Source of the DNA: Deroplatys truncata
Lineage: Eukaryota > Arthropoda > Insecta > Mantodea > Mantidae
Length of the DNA stretch: 64,000 bases
Reading direction: 5' to 3'
Assembly (NCBI GenBank): GCA_030765065.1
Contig: CM060990.1
Location: 280,267,341 to 280,331,340 of the forward strand
Under the pieces are notes generated by a model that was not told the DNA's origin, did no database searches, and saw only the letters and a list, made by a program, of their open reading frames with translations. The position numbers were made by a program, and so were the translations under genes. Below, piece after piece: positions 12,400 through 22,990 of this stretch (position 1 is the first letter of the stretch; the number at the start of each line of letters is the position of its first letter).

Positions 12400-13043
12400 T
12401 GGGAGTTAAAGAAGGAAGGTTGCTACTTCCCCCACAGTAAGCGGAACTCTCCTCGTCACTCTTCCTCCGCAAAAATGGACACAGGAATCCTCCAGTAACC
12501 TCTTCCTGGAGAAGGAATATGTCCAACCAAGTAATCCGACAGACGATTGCGTGGTGATCACTGAACGCAAGAAATTGAACTCGTATATCAGGGAAAGTAA
12601 GAACAAAATTACAAGAAAATAAAATCTGTCAATTTTAGAAGCCGACAATCCACAGATAAAGGTAAAGTCCACACGTGAAGCATATTTTGACTTCCAGGTA
12701 TCAGCAAGGTCAAATTGCGTTGCAATCTGCTTGAGCATAGTACTAAGATTGAGCATCTCACGTTGATCTTTGACGGCAATACTGCAGTTAAAACCCCAGC
12801 AATGAGATATTTAGAACCCTTAGAGAGGAAAGTGGGATAAGCTGTTTTTAACGATTCCCGTTCGTATCGGCGTTGAGAGCTGGAAGGTGCATATACGTTG
12901 GCGGAGATGAGGCGCCCAGTGGGATGGAGTTTGTCACTAGTAATACGCATACCTTTTCTGTAAGCCAGTGCCTTTCCTCGGTCGTCCGGACCAAGATTTA
13001 AAACGTTATCGTAATTACACACAAAATCAACACTGGAACACAT
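12400..13043 (-). pseudogene. AP endonuclease domain of LINE copy 2
   Basis: Minus-strand endonuclease pieces: DFVCNYDNVLNLG, then GKALAYRKGM and RLISANVYAPSS in 13043-12780. DLADTWKS follows in 12756-12600, and FSDHHAIV, the terminal SDH motif, near 12560. The GDFN motif is broken: the frame reads LIAGVLTAV, while the FNC part lies in another frame, so the catalytic Asp is lost by an indel. The piece with LLQE at its end (12526-12335) is downstream linker. It matches copy 1 block for block. Confidence 0.75.
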
Positions 13044-13265
13044 TTACTTCCTGTAAAACTCCAACGCTAACATCATGTAGTTGTAGTAATACGGCAAGTA
13101 AACGCTGATTCGTCGAATTTCGATTGTCATTAACATTAATAGAAACAAAGACGTGAATAAGTATCATATAAGGAAATCATGGGAAAGAGGATCCTCCCGA
13201 ATAAGAAGCACAGAACAAAGGAATGAAGCAGTACTGAGGGACGGGACACCAACATAATGGAATAT

Positions 13266-14472
13266 TTAAACTGGTCCGCCACTTTTCTCGCCCGGTTTGT
13301 CCCGCTGTACTGTCGGTAAGGCATAGGGAAGCACTCTGTGTTTTTTTGAACATTTATCTTTCTTCTTATTAGTGTTCTCATAATTACCATCCGGAATCAC
13401 TGCGGCCAGGATAGCCAAATTCGAAGAATCCATTTTATTAGCCACCAATGGCAAGGAGCGGTTCAAATCCTCTGACCAGGGTTGAGGGATTGTGTCACCT
13501 TCGCGCCGTGAAGGTTCCGTTTTACGAAACCGTTGATCCCGTGACTGTGTCTCTTTCTCTGGTAGCAATTGCTGATTTACAGCCTGAACTCTCGGAGCTC
13601 GAGAAGCTACCACCTCATCTTTTAACTTCTTGGAGTCAGGTTCGCTTCTGGATGATTGGTTTGCAAGGAGTACGTGTCGGATGGGATTAAATTTGCTGCC
13701 TCGTTGTCAACATTGGCAGTCACCAAAGTTGCCGATGTCGATATTACGACATCCGTATGTCCGGTGATGTGTCTTCCGCTGTAGGTACTACATCACTTGG
13801 AACACCGTCTGTTTCGGGCACTGGTTTAAACAAGTCACTCATAAACTGTTGCCGTACTCGTGACTGAGAGGGAACAGTTGCCCATAACCAGCGTTGAGGA
13901 CAATCGGCTTTCAGGTATGTGTTAACCTTACAAATGAAACAAACTTGTTCTTGTACACTGTAAATGATGTATGTCTCAATACCTGAAATCTTTAACATTG
14001 AAGGTATAGTTTTAGTAATTTGAATATGTAGCAAACGTATACCAGTGTAAACTATAAATATGTAACGACCAGACCAGCAGCCAGTATTGATGTGCAGTAT
14101 TTTGCCGCAATGTTGAAGCTCGTTAGCAATTCTGTCGTTACTGACTTCCGGTGGCACATTGTAGGTGCGAACCAAAGTATATTATCTATCCGCCACCGTA
14201 ATCTGTCCATCCGTCACTTCACCAGATATTAGAGAAAACTGGAAAGTCCCCTCGTGTTTACGTTGTATCTCTTCATAAGCACTGCACTGGTGAAACCTGA
14301 TATAAACAACGATTTCTAGTCCACCCCCCAACTGAATTGTGTGTACCTGCTCTGGAGTGAGTTGCAATGCGTTGTGCATCCATTCGTGTATTTCAAAAGC
14401 TGTGGGCCGTTGCATACTCTTATTAAACATAACTTGTATATTATTTTTAAGTACTGCCTTCTGTTGTTTCAT
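13266..14472 (-). pseudogene. ORF1 (RRM-like plus CCHC) of LINE copy 2
   Basis: ORF1-type protein in three pieces. 14472-14182 starts MKQQKAVLKNN and contains RPTAFEIHEWMHNAL and LGGGLEIVVYIRF, a leader domain that I could not find in copy 1. 14175-13744 has MVRTYNVPPEVSNDRI, RRM-like, and a zinc knuckle VCFICKVNTYLKADC, CX2CX4HX4C with the His replaced by Tyr. 13613-13266 is a basic, low-complexity tail. Copy 1 lost a Cys of the same knuckle, so the two elements decayed independently. The protein would have bound element RNA. ATG 14472 is a plausible start, with the GC-richer 5' UTR just before it. Confidence 0.72.
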
Positions 14473-14600
14473 TGCCCTGGCGACTCTCGATACACAACGA
14501 ACACAAAAACAAGAGGCGCGCTAACACACTAAGCGCCCTCCAACTCACGCGGTGTGCACCAGCCAAGAGCCAGGCCGCGACTCTGAATTGGTGTTTTTAT

Positions 14601-15620
14601 TTTAACTTAAATATGCAGAGATTAACACTTAAGAATCACACTGGTCTAACACGCGGTATGCGTTTTTATGAAATAGGGGAACGATAGAGTAAAATTCATG
14701 AATTGTAATGCAATAGCAATGAAATAAGGCAAATGCAGAAAGAAAATATAACCGAGAGCAATAACTGAAGAAACTAATATGCAAAACACGAATCAATGAG
14801 CAATAGTATTGAGGGTGCAGCTGTTCTTCTATTTGTTGCCTAAATGTAATTAAAGAAGAAGGAAATAAACACAATATCCCAACATATGCATTAAGGAGCA
14901 TAAAAATGTAACACAAATATTCAGCAGAATTTTATCCGCTTTGTTCATAATCCCCTTTCTCAATTGTTAGCACCTTCAGGCTACTTTCCATTAGCAACAA
15001 ACATTGAATTCCATTTGATGCGGTAAAGGAATGCATCAATATTTTAACCCCATATTCCGTTACTCTAGAGATCGCCAAGATATGTAACCAGGATTGCTCT
15101 TCACAAATGGGAGAAATTCTCTGACCACTTGCATCGGCCATCTTTTGTCATCCGCCAAGAGCCGGCTCAAGGTAGTGTCCGGGTATGCCACTGCCCTTGG
15201 TTGCAAGCTTTTAGGGGCGGCAAAATGGTAAAGCATGAACAAGATGTGTGAAAATATGACGAAATAACAAATCGTGCTTAAAACCTAGCCACTTTCTGGA
15301 GGCTTTTTGTTATGAAACTGGTGACAAATGAAGCGCTAGAGTGGTTTGGATGCGACACTCATTGATGATAATCGTCAAAGCATCCCGTGCGCTTCAGATG
15401 TTAAACAAACATCACACATATAAACAGCCACTAGCTTTGGTTTATTGTCCTACATTGGCGACTCATGAACCTTTCAGGTTTGTTATCGTGCTGGTGGTTT
15501 CCTGAAAGTCGTGTGTGTGTGTTCAGTTACTTCTTGTGTTGTTAGCCTGCTTTGTTTGAGACTACAGCTTTTGACTTTAGAGAAACTCATTGGGCAACTT
15601 TGAATTAAATGCAATAATAA
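14601..15620. other. Unassigned stretch
   Basis: About 1 kb between LINE copy 2 and the transposase relic at 15.64 kb. Weak minus-strand open frames at 14932-15242 show no domain that I recognise. No tandem repeat or TIR was seen. Confidence 0.3.
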
Positions 15621-15639
15621 GGCAATCTACGGTTACTAC

Positions 15640-16150
15640 ACCGAAAATGAGCATCCTACCACAGCAAACTCATTTCTTTACTTAAAGAAGCAGAGCTACT
15701 TCAGGGAAACTCTAGCTCTTTGAGTAAGGTCCTCCATGATCTTGGATTTGTGTTTAAGACAAGAAATAATAGAAAAATTATACTCGAAATGTCCGGTATT
15801 ATACACCTAAGAGCATTCTTTTTAAGATAAATACAAAATAAGAACCTGAGGCATTTAGTATGCTTGGTTGAAACGTGGTTAAACGACGACCATGCTGTAA
15901 CAAAGGGCTGGTATGATGACAGAATTTAAAGGTCCATGAAGTCACCCTCAGGACTTTTTGCCCATGTTGGCAAACCTAATTTTTTTATGGCTCTTCAATT
16001 CGAGAAGATGTAGGGACTATCATGACGGCATTAAATATGACCATTTTTACACATGGTTTAAGGATCAGCTGCTCCTTAACATACCGTGATTTTGTTACTG
16101 ACAGTGCTCATTACTATACCGTCCAAGCAGATAAGCGCACATTCACAGTA
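15640..16150 (+). pseudogene. Tc1/IS630-type DDE transposase relic
   Basis: Fragmented plus-strand transposase. Recognisable pieces, in changing frames: LHDLGFVFKTRNNRKII at about 15730-15785, ETWLNDDHAVTKGWYDD at about 15870-15920, FAHVGKP near 15960, and VTDSAHYYTVQADK at about 16095-16135. The last matches the second catalytic-Asp block (TDNAxYH type). In the first block the usual DETW reads VETW, so the first catalytic Asp is lost, and the third block is absent. Stops are frequent. It belongs to the DDE_3 group common in insects. No TIRs were identified. Confidence 0.65.
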
Positions 16151-16487
16151 ACACTGAAGTACTAATGGTAGAGTGAATCACTCGCATAACGTGCCATGTA
16201 ACATTATAAAGAAATAACTGTTAACCTGTTAACTTATATTACTCATAAATAAAAACAAGCCCAGGAACAATATTTTTAGAGATTATTAACCAGCCAGTTG
16301 ACCGTCAATTGTGTTTTCATTTTGTTTTGTGTGTATTTTTAATCTTTTAATCTCCTAATGAAGGTGTAAATATTGACCGTTTTTATTGTGTGACTTCGAG
16401 TGTTTTACTTTTTCGCTCAGAACAATCGCGTTCTTTCACCTCACACACACACAATATATATACACTGTGTGGACCATTTAAGTGGAG

Positions 16488-16790
16488 GCTGTACAATATC
16501 TCCAAAACTAAGCATTGTAGAAAGGAATGTCTTGAATAAACGTTGCTTGATATTAAAGTAAATGCCATTAATCGCGTTTTATTTGGAGATGATATAATGG
16601 TCATTTTAGGGTCAATTTAAATTGACCCTAATTCTAGGTTCCCATTTAAAGAATAAAATTGACTCTAAAATGACTATCATGACGGCCCCAAAACAAAACA
16701 TGACTAATGCAATTTACTTCCTCCCATACCATCAAACAACGTTTATTAAGGAGAGTTTTTTCTACAACACTTAATTTTGTTGAAAGCTTT
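16488..16790. repeat. Imperfect foldback element
   Basis: The left half, starting tctccaaaactaagcattg and passing aataaacgttg and aatggtcattttaggg, reappears inverted in the right half (ctctaaaatgactatcat, caacgtttatta, agttttttctacaaca). The central part contains a perfect palindrome, tagggtcaatttaaattgaccc, around 16608-16631. It looks like a MITE or foldback element with long imperfect arms. No target duplication could be fixed. Confidence 0.6.
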
Positions 16791-16799
16791 AAGGACGAG

Positions 16800-17110
16800 A
16801 ACTCCATGCACTATAAACTCCCAAACCATGCATGCATTCATGTACCATCAAACTACAATACATGCACGATCGAGTGAAAAATACATTAAAATACGCACTA
16901 ATTTTTGTTCCCAGTTCATTAACTCACTTCTCTTTCTGCTTAGATAACAGCTACCAACACTACCAAAAATTTTTTTCCGTGAGGTTCCTGCACTTATCAG
17001 TCAAAATATTTTTGTAGGAAGAAAATGACCTCTATACATCGCAAAAGTTATAGACGCAAATTTGAACGAACATATTTGTGGGTGTTATGTCAAGTTCTTC
17101 ATTCATGCTT
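16800..17110. other. Unassigned stretch
   Basis: AT-rich DNA between the foldback and the hAT relic; nothing recognised. Confidence 0.3.
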
Positions 17111-18881
17111 TCACCACAAAATATCTTCTTCAATGAACAAAAGAATCTGTAGTCTGGGTTCCTGTTCATGACACTCTCCAGTTTGTTCTTTGCATCTACT
17201 CCCACTTTCCCTTGGGCATGACAAGAATCTATGGAATTCCTCAGCAGTTGACATTGAGTCTACCAGTGGCAGACACGTAGCTTCTAATTTTGTTATTGTA
17301 GAGGGCAATTTAGAGAAGTTTGTCTTAATGTAAATTAAATCCTGGTGCACATTTTTGCATTCAAATGCTACTTGTGCATCTGATACATACGGCATCATCT
17401 GGCAAGAAACTGTTTACTACCTAAAATGAAAGAAGTATTTACTTTAGAATTAAATCTTGAAGTATTAATTTTATTGCAATTAGCTATGTATTAATTTTAT
17501 TTCATATGAATTTAATTGCATTAAAATTGTCAGAGAAAAACATTGCAGCTTCCAACCAAGTACCCCATCTAGTAAGGATGGGCTGAGGGGGTAACGGTAA
17601 CCCAGGTAAGCAGCTCTTTGTAAGCAGATACATGAGCAGGGGTTTTTGAAAATGCCTGTATAAAACAAAATATCAAAATGACTAATTTGTTTTTACAGCT
17701 TTGGGACCATTAAAACGGATATAAACCTAAATTTTAAACATATCTCTTTAGTTGAGGATGTCAAATTATTGACATTGCCATAATTACAGCATATTGCTTC
17801 TACAACATGATGGAGCCCATGAGCAAGACATGTAATGCATGTTATATTTGGGTTGAATATTTTAATTGCTTTTCCGACCTTCAGCATGTAGGGAGCAGCA
17901 TCACTTAACAGCAAAAGAACTCTGTTTTTATTTAGATTGTTTGGCCATAGAATACCTAAAATATAATTTATAAAAATAGGACCTTAAATGAGAATAAAAT
18001 AATTATTTCAAATGTTATTCAAACTTATGCAATCCATCATCAAAGAAACTACAAATTGTGGAGTTATTTGTTTTTGCAGGACTTTACAACACACTAGATA
18101 GGGTTGACCAGGCCCATCCTCAGTTCATTTTCCTATATTTAGGTTAGCAACATAGTGCTCCATAGGATCAGTTGTTTCATCTACAGATGTCCATAAGTTT
18201 GAAGTTCCAAAGTTCTTGCAAATTTTATCCAATACCTGGTTAGCAAAACAACAAGAGTTTTTACATGTGTGAAAATAGTTTTCATTTATTTTTACAGAAA
18301 ATTAAATTTATTTTGGCAAATACATTACATGGGCCTACCTGATAAGATTTTGGAACAAATTTTCCTTAATGTTCGAGGGATCAGGGAAATCTTTTGATGT
18401 ATGCTTCTCCAAAGACCCTTAAGAATTGGGTTTCTGAGTTTCTCAAGTGGTATATTTGCTCCTACAAAAGTATTGCACAGATCCATGTAAAAATTATTTT
18501 GTGGTGCCTTAGGTGCGGGAGCATAATAAATGACTGGATTTGGTGTGTTGCAGATTCTTTTGTTTTTGACATTCTTGCAATACGTGTCACAGATGCGACA
18601 TGCTGTTCGACTTGAAATTTTTTAGTACATTTTATCTGAAATTATAAAAGATCTTACGGTTATATGGATATGATTTTTTAAAAAATCGGCATTATTATTT
18701 AAAATAAATGTTGTAATATTTTACAAAGAACAAGTGCTAATAGGAAATTTTCTGAAAAAGAATAGCTTACCTCTTTACTACAAGAATCACAGAATATAAT
18801 ATCCCCATCTGATCTAATACAATACTTTCCTTTTATGAACTGTGCAAGGAGTACACTTCTGGAACTTTTAATTGGAGACAT
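17111..18881 (-). pseudogene. hAT transposase relic with introns (CGGBP1-like N-terminus)
   Basis: Minus-strand hAT-type gene. Exon 1 (18881-18771) starts MSPIKSSRSVLLAQFI and holds a BED-like finger start, SDGDIIFCDSC; it ends at a perfect donor GGTAAGCT. An acceptor, tttcag, near 18640 opens the next piece, KFQVEQHVASV, then PQNNFYMDLCNTFVGANIPL. Further on: NLWTSVDETTDPMEHYVANL (18240-18150), LLSDAAPYMLKVGKAIK with ITCLAHGLHHVVE (17914-17700), TRWGTWLEAAMFFSDNF (about 17590-17530), and a last piece, LIYIKTNFSKLP (17398-17111). In-frame stops and frameshifts disable it. Retained introns mean that it moved as DNA, not by retrocopying. No TIRs found. Confidence 0.8.
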
Positions 18882-18899
18882 ATTAGAAGCACAGTAGCA

Positions 18900-20217
18900 C
18901 ATGCAAACAGAATAACACAGATATTTACCACTTATAAGGTTCATACACACACTGTGAAGACAGTTTAGCGAATAATTTCAGTTTTAGAAGAATCAAAATT
19001 GCTAGTAATTCCTTGTTAAAATTCCACAACAGCGTTCTTCAGATTCGCATAAGCGTTGTTTAATTGCTGTTATAGGAGGGAAACCATGATGGATATTTGA
19101 CATGTCAATTATCAAATGCTTATTTATTCGTTTTAGCATAAAACATAAATGTTGCAAATTACGCTTGAGCAAGCAATGTTCCGTGTGATAGCGTTGGTAA
19201 ATTATGTTCCCAACATAACTTTTAAGAGACGAATTTTAATAGGAAAATAAATGTTGTGTAATCTCGTATAGTGATAAAAAGCAACAGTTATTGATTTAGG
19301 AATTTTAGTTTAAGATAGCGTTAATCTTGTGTTGATTTGCATGGTTCACCAATATGTGTGCCTCATGCTTAGGTGAAGATTAGGAACTGAGCACTTTTGA
19401 GTGCTGTAGGATAATATAGCGATACGTTTTCGTTTCCAGAATTATTTTAAGATAACATGAAATCTGCTAAAAGAAGTGGCTAGCAGAAAGCTATTTACCA
19501 GCTTCTTGTAACAGTAGAAAATTAGATTTATACTGATGTTGCTGAAAGAGGAAGAACATAACAGAAGGCAGTCAGTTAGGCTGTAAAATGATAATTTATA
19601 CCTAATAAATTTGCGTACGAAAAGTCATCCGAAATAAATACTTGTAGCTGTAACATGTCCCCAAATAACGCAACTAGTGAAACTAACCTTTCTTTTCACT
19701 ACGATCTTCAACTTAAGGAATATCTAAAATAATATGGATATTACCGAATACCAATTATGTTTTCATTCAGAGATTAAGATGCATGCACATTTCCACCGAA
19801 CATTGCCAAATCATAAATAAAAAATAAGTGCCTACTTATGCTTGGTGGTATGCATTAACATTTCAGAAAAATCTGCATAACAACTGGCATCTTTAAAAAG
19901 TATAATTAAAATCCAAAGCTACATAAAGGGAATTAAACAATAATTGCCGGTTGATATGAATTAGTGAAACTTGCGTCAAAACAGTATGAAACTGCGCTGC
20001 TAATTCTTTTGTCTGTCTATCCTAATCTACAATTAAACTCATTCTACAGGGCCATTGCCACAGCTGTTCAACAGCTCAGCGAGTTTCCTTCATAAAAAAT
20101 CTAATTCTTTGGGTCTCAAGAAAATTAAATTAAATTGAGTTCTATTTATGAACGCTCTTTAACTGCTGTGAGTCCTTAGCGTCTCATTCTATATTGGGCG
20201 TGAAAGACTGATAATTT
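18900..20217. other. Unassigned stretch
   Basis: About 1.3 kb of AT-rich DNA in which I see no gene, repeat family or TIR. Confidence 0.3.
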
Positions 20218-20745
20218 TGCTCAAAGTTCTCTTTATCAGGCTTGAGGTTCTTTTACGTGCCATAAATCTATGACACAGGGCCACCGACTTTACTTCCCTT
20301 CCCTCCATTACCCGTCCCTCCATTTCGTTCCATTCATCAATTCATTCATACTTCACCCCGTTAGGTATGTTTAAGGGTTCGAAGTGTCGGCGATTTGGTG
20401 CGGCGTGGCAGAGATACAGTATGCTCTCTGTGGAACTTCCTCCGTCCCTCCGCTTTCGCCTGGTTACCGGGAGTAAACGGAACACCCCTTCGGATAGGGG
20501 TGTTGGACCCTCTGTGTGGGAGGGGTCATCGCTCTGCCTGTCCGATTATCGGAACGTCTTAAACGGGAAACTGTAAAACTGTAGGGACCCTGTCATTGCT
20601 GTGACGTCGCTCCTGGTTCAGGCCGCCCGGTGTTTCCTCTCACCTCCTCCCTATCGGAGGTGTCCCTTGTAGAGCATAGGTACAATATCTGGAGTACTGC
20701 CGAGTACCCTCCGATAATCAGGAAGTAAAAAGCCACAGTATCTAA
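20218..20745 (+). mobile_element. SINE-S copy 1 (head replaced)
   Basis: Body of the same SINE family seen intact at 62190-62787, plus orientation: ccgttaggt, cgaagtgtcggcgat, tggcagagata, then the pyrimidine-rich 3' part with tacaatatctgg and gccgagtaccctccg. The tRNA-like head is missing; in its place 20225-20280 has gaggttcttttacgtgcca, a motif of another arthropod repeat. It is either a chimera or an insertion next to an older repeat. Confidence 0.65.
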
Positions 20746-20832
20746 ATTTCACCAGAAATACATATTTTGAATGCCGTGAATATAAGCAAACCACTTTAGA
20801 AACATGTGTGAGCTTGTGTGCATATGTTTGTG

Positions 20833-20893
20833 TGAAAGAGAGAAGGGGAAGGGAGAGAGAGAGGGTGGGAGGAGGAAGGAAGATAGAGAGAAT
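20833..20893 (+). repeat. GA-rich microsatellite
   Basis: Purine run of gaga and ggaa units. On the opposite strand it gives a false proline/leucine-rich open frame. Confidence 0.8.
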
Positions 20894-21309
20894 AACATAT
20901 TTCCAAATCGTAATATCCAAATGAATATCAGGTTTGATACTTGAATCTGACACAATTTAAGGTTGCTGGGAGTGCATTTTTAAGAAATTGATGACTCCTA
21001 AAACAATCCGCTACATTAGAAAAAATTAATTGTTTCTCATTTTCACAAAAATTACCTTTCATCGACTTTTGTTACAGCAATAACATGTTTCAGATGTTGA
21101 CATTACAAATAAAAAGTGTCTAGAATTTTCTATGAAAACATGTCAGGCACTTTTCATTCTCATTGAGTTTATATAACATGGAAGTCATTAAAGGTAGAGA
21201 AATAAGTACTAAAAATAAAGATAAGCCCCTTACATCCCTGTTGGATAAAGGCCTCCTGTTATCTGCAAATATATTTGCCCAAGTGAAAATCACAGGCTGA
21301 ACCAAACTC

Positions 21310-22440
21310 TACAAGATTTTCTACGTTTGATCCTTGACCATTTAAATTCGGATTTCGTGATCAACGGTACTTTTACGCGGGCTTCGTTCACATACATAAC
21401 TACTATTTTTACTTGTATTCACTTAATCACTATTTACGGTATTTTCAACTATTTCCAACTTTCTCCATATCTTTCAATTCTGTCCAGTGTGTGGCCAACG
21501 CTAATTTGAACTCCCGTGACCGCATTTGTTTTGGGCTACTTCAACGTCTTGATTCTGTTCTTGGGTCCTGTCATAGGTGTGCTCATCTGTCTGACTTCAT
21601 TCTGGCACCAGAACCTCCCTATTGTCATTTTATGCCGTGTGGCTACATCCTCAATGTCACTTTTCCTCACCTTCGCTTATGTCTAGCAATTTTATTTCCA
21701 TTTTTCGCTGGAATATCTGGATCTTTTTAGTCAGGACTTTCATCAGTGACCAAGAATGACACGCGTACAGAAGGATGAAAATTACATAACTTTTTAGGAT
21801 TTTACACTTGATTTTGAGGCTGAAGTCCTTTACTCCAAAATATGAACTAAAAGCTCCATCATCTTCCAAATACCAGCCCCGTTCTTCATTTGACCCTCTT
21901 CTCTCTATTTACCGTTACGTTTTCTGTTTGCCCAAGATGGTGGATTTCTGAACAGTGCTACGTTTGCTTGCTCTCAACTAACATCGGGGTGACCCTGAAG
22001 TTAGTCATGTACCTCCGTTTTCAGACCTATTTCCTTGCCTCTGTTGCATATATCTGCCAGTATTCCTTCTACTTAGCTTGGCGAATTGAAAAATATCACT
22101 ATGTTGTCTGCAAATATAAGGTGGTGCAGTTATTTCCCATTGATATTGATGCAAACACTCTTCTCAGTCTATGTTAGTTTTCTAAACACCGTTTCTCGAA
22201 CATACGTAGAAATATTGGAGAGATGCAGTCCCCTTATCTGGCTCCTCTTCTTATTCTGAAGGTCTCCTCTTTCAATTTTAAACTGAGTTTAGTGCTACTT
22301 TCTGTGTATATATTTATTATAATGCGTATGTGCATTGGTTTCATACCCATTGCTTTCAGCAAGTCTATTTCGCCGAATACTCCACTGAGTAAAATGCTAT
22401 AAGCCTGTACGCTTCCACTAAAGCCCTGACGAATTATATC
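21310..22440 (-). pseudogene. RTE-like LINE reverse transcriptase relic
   Basis: Minus strand, heavily broken. Blocks in order: a GARRGDCISPIFL-type block near 22230, HHLIFADNIVIF (palm motif ADD mutated to ADN) near 22130-22090, then KILKSYVIFILLYACHSWSL at 21869-21657. It ends with the WRKLE-type tail near 21440. The block order and the sequence around LLYxCxxW are typical of RTE-clade LINE proteins in animals. There is no long open frame, and the 5' end is missing, as is usual for LINE insertions. Confidence 0.65.
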
Positions 22441-22456
22441 TCCAAGATAATGGACC

Positions 22457-22461
22457 AGTGT

Positions 22462-22493
<32 letters not shown>

Positions 22494-22495
22494 AT
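22457..22495 (+). repeat. (GT)n microsatellite
   Basis: Simple GT run interrupted by single A bases. Confidence 0.9.
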
Positions 22496-22509
22496 GAGAG
22501 AGGGGGAGA

Positions 22510-22988
22510 AAGAGAACGCTAAACCAAAAACAAAAGTTATATAGGTATTAAATGTCATGCTTTACTTCTTTGTCTTTCAAGTTGCAAGGATAAGACTTTT
22601 AAAGAATTTAACCCCACCCCAAACCAGTCTTTAGATGGAAAACATTGTTTATTTTTCGTTTACGTAAAAGTAGGTGTAACGATTCTTATTAACGTATCGT
22701 TGACATTTTGGAATGGCTATTGAAATGCATATTGAATTTTGTGTAAGTACGTTGTGGTTTCCTCTTCATTATCATTGATTTCTTTTTAAAGGAGAAACCA
22801 TAACAAATAGACAAAACGGCTCCAGAAGAGGTAGAAAGCTTTAAAATTCACAGTTAGTTGAAATAACAATGTTTGTGGAACGCAGTATTTCAAAACATTT
22901 TATTCATTTTATGAATTTTCCAAAATTTGTATTATTATAAAGCGTTCAATGATAGTACTATTGTTTCTCGTGGGCTCATGAAACATAG
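22510..22988. other. Unassigned stretch
   Basis: AT-rich; nothing recognised before the transposon that starts at 22991. Confidence 0.3.
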
Positions 22989-22990
22989 TA

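Larger units (their letters stand above)
9988..14600 (-). mobile_element. Decayed Tx1/L1-like LINE, copy 2
   Basis: Second LINE of the same type and orientation as copy 1, read right to left: ORF1 14472-13266, endonuclease 13043-12400, reverse transcriptase 11935-10244 and a C-terminal tail to 9988. It is more compact than copy 1 because it lacks the roughly 1.5-kb interruption. Its 5' end is probably the GC-richer stretch 14480-14600. It is full of frameshifts. Protein-level similarity to copy 1 is clear but not close, so these are two old, independent insertions. Confidence 0.78.

Noticed and set aside
14932..15242. Minus-strand frames that could be a small host gene
   Set aside because: Two overlapping short frames without family resemblance or convincing splice sites.
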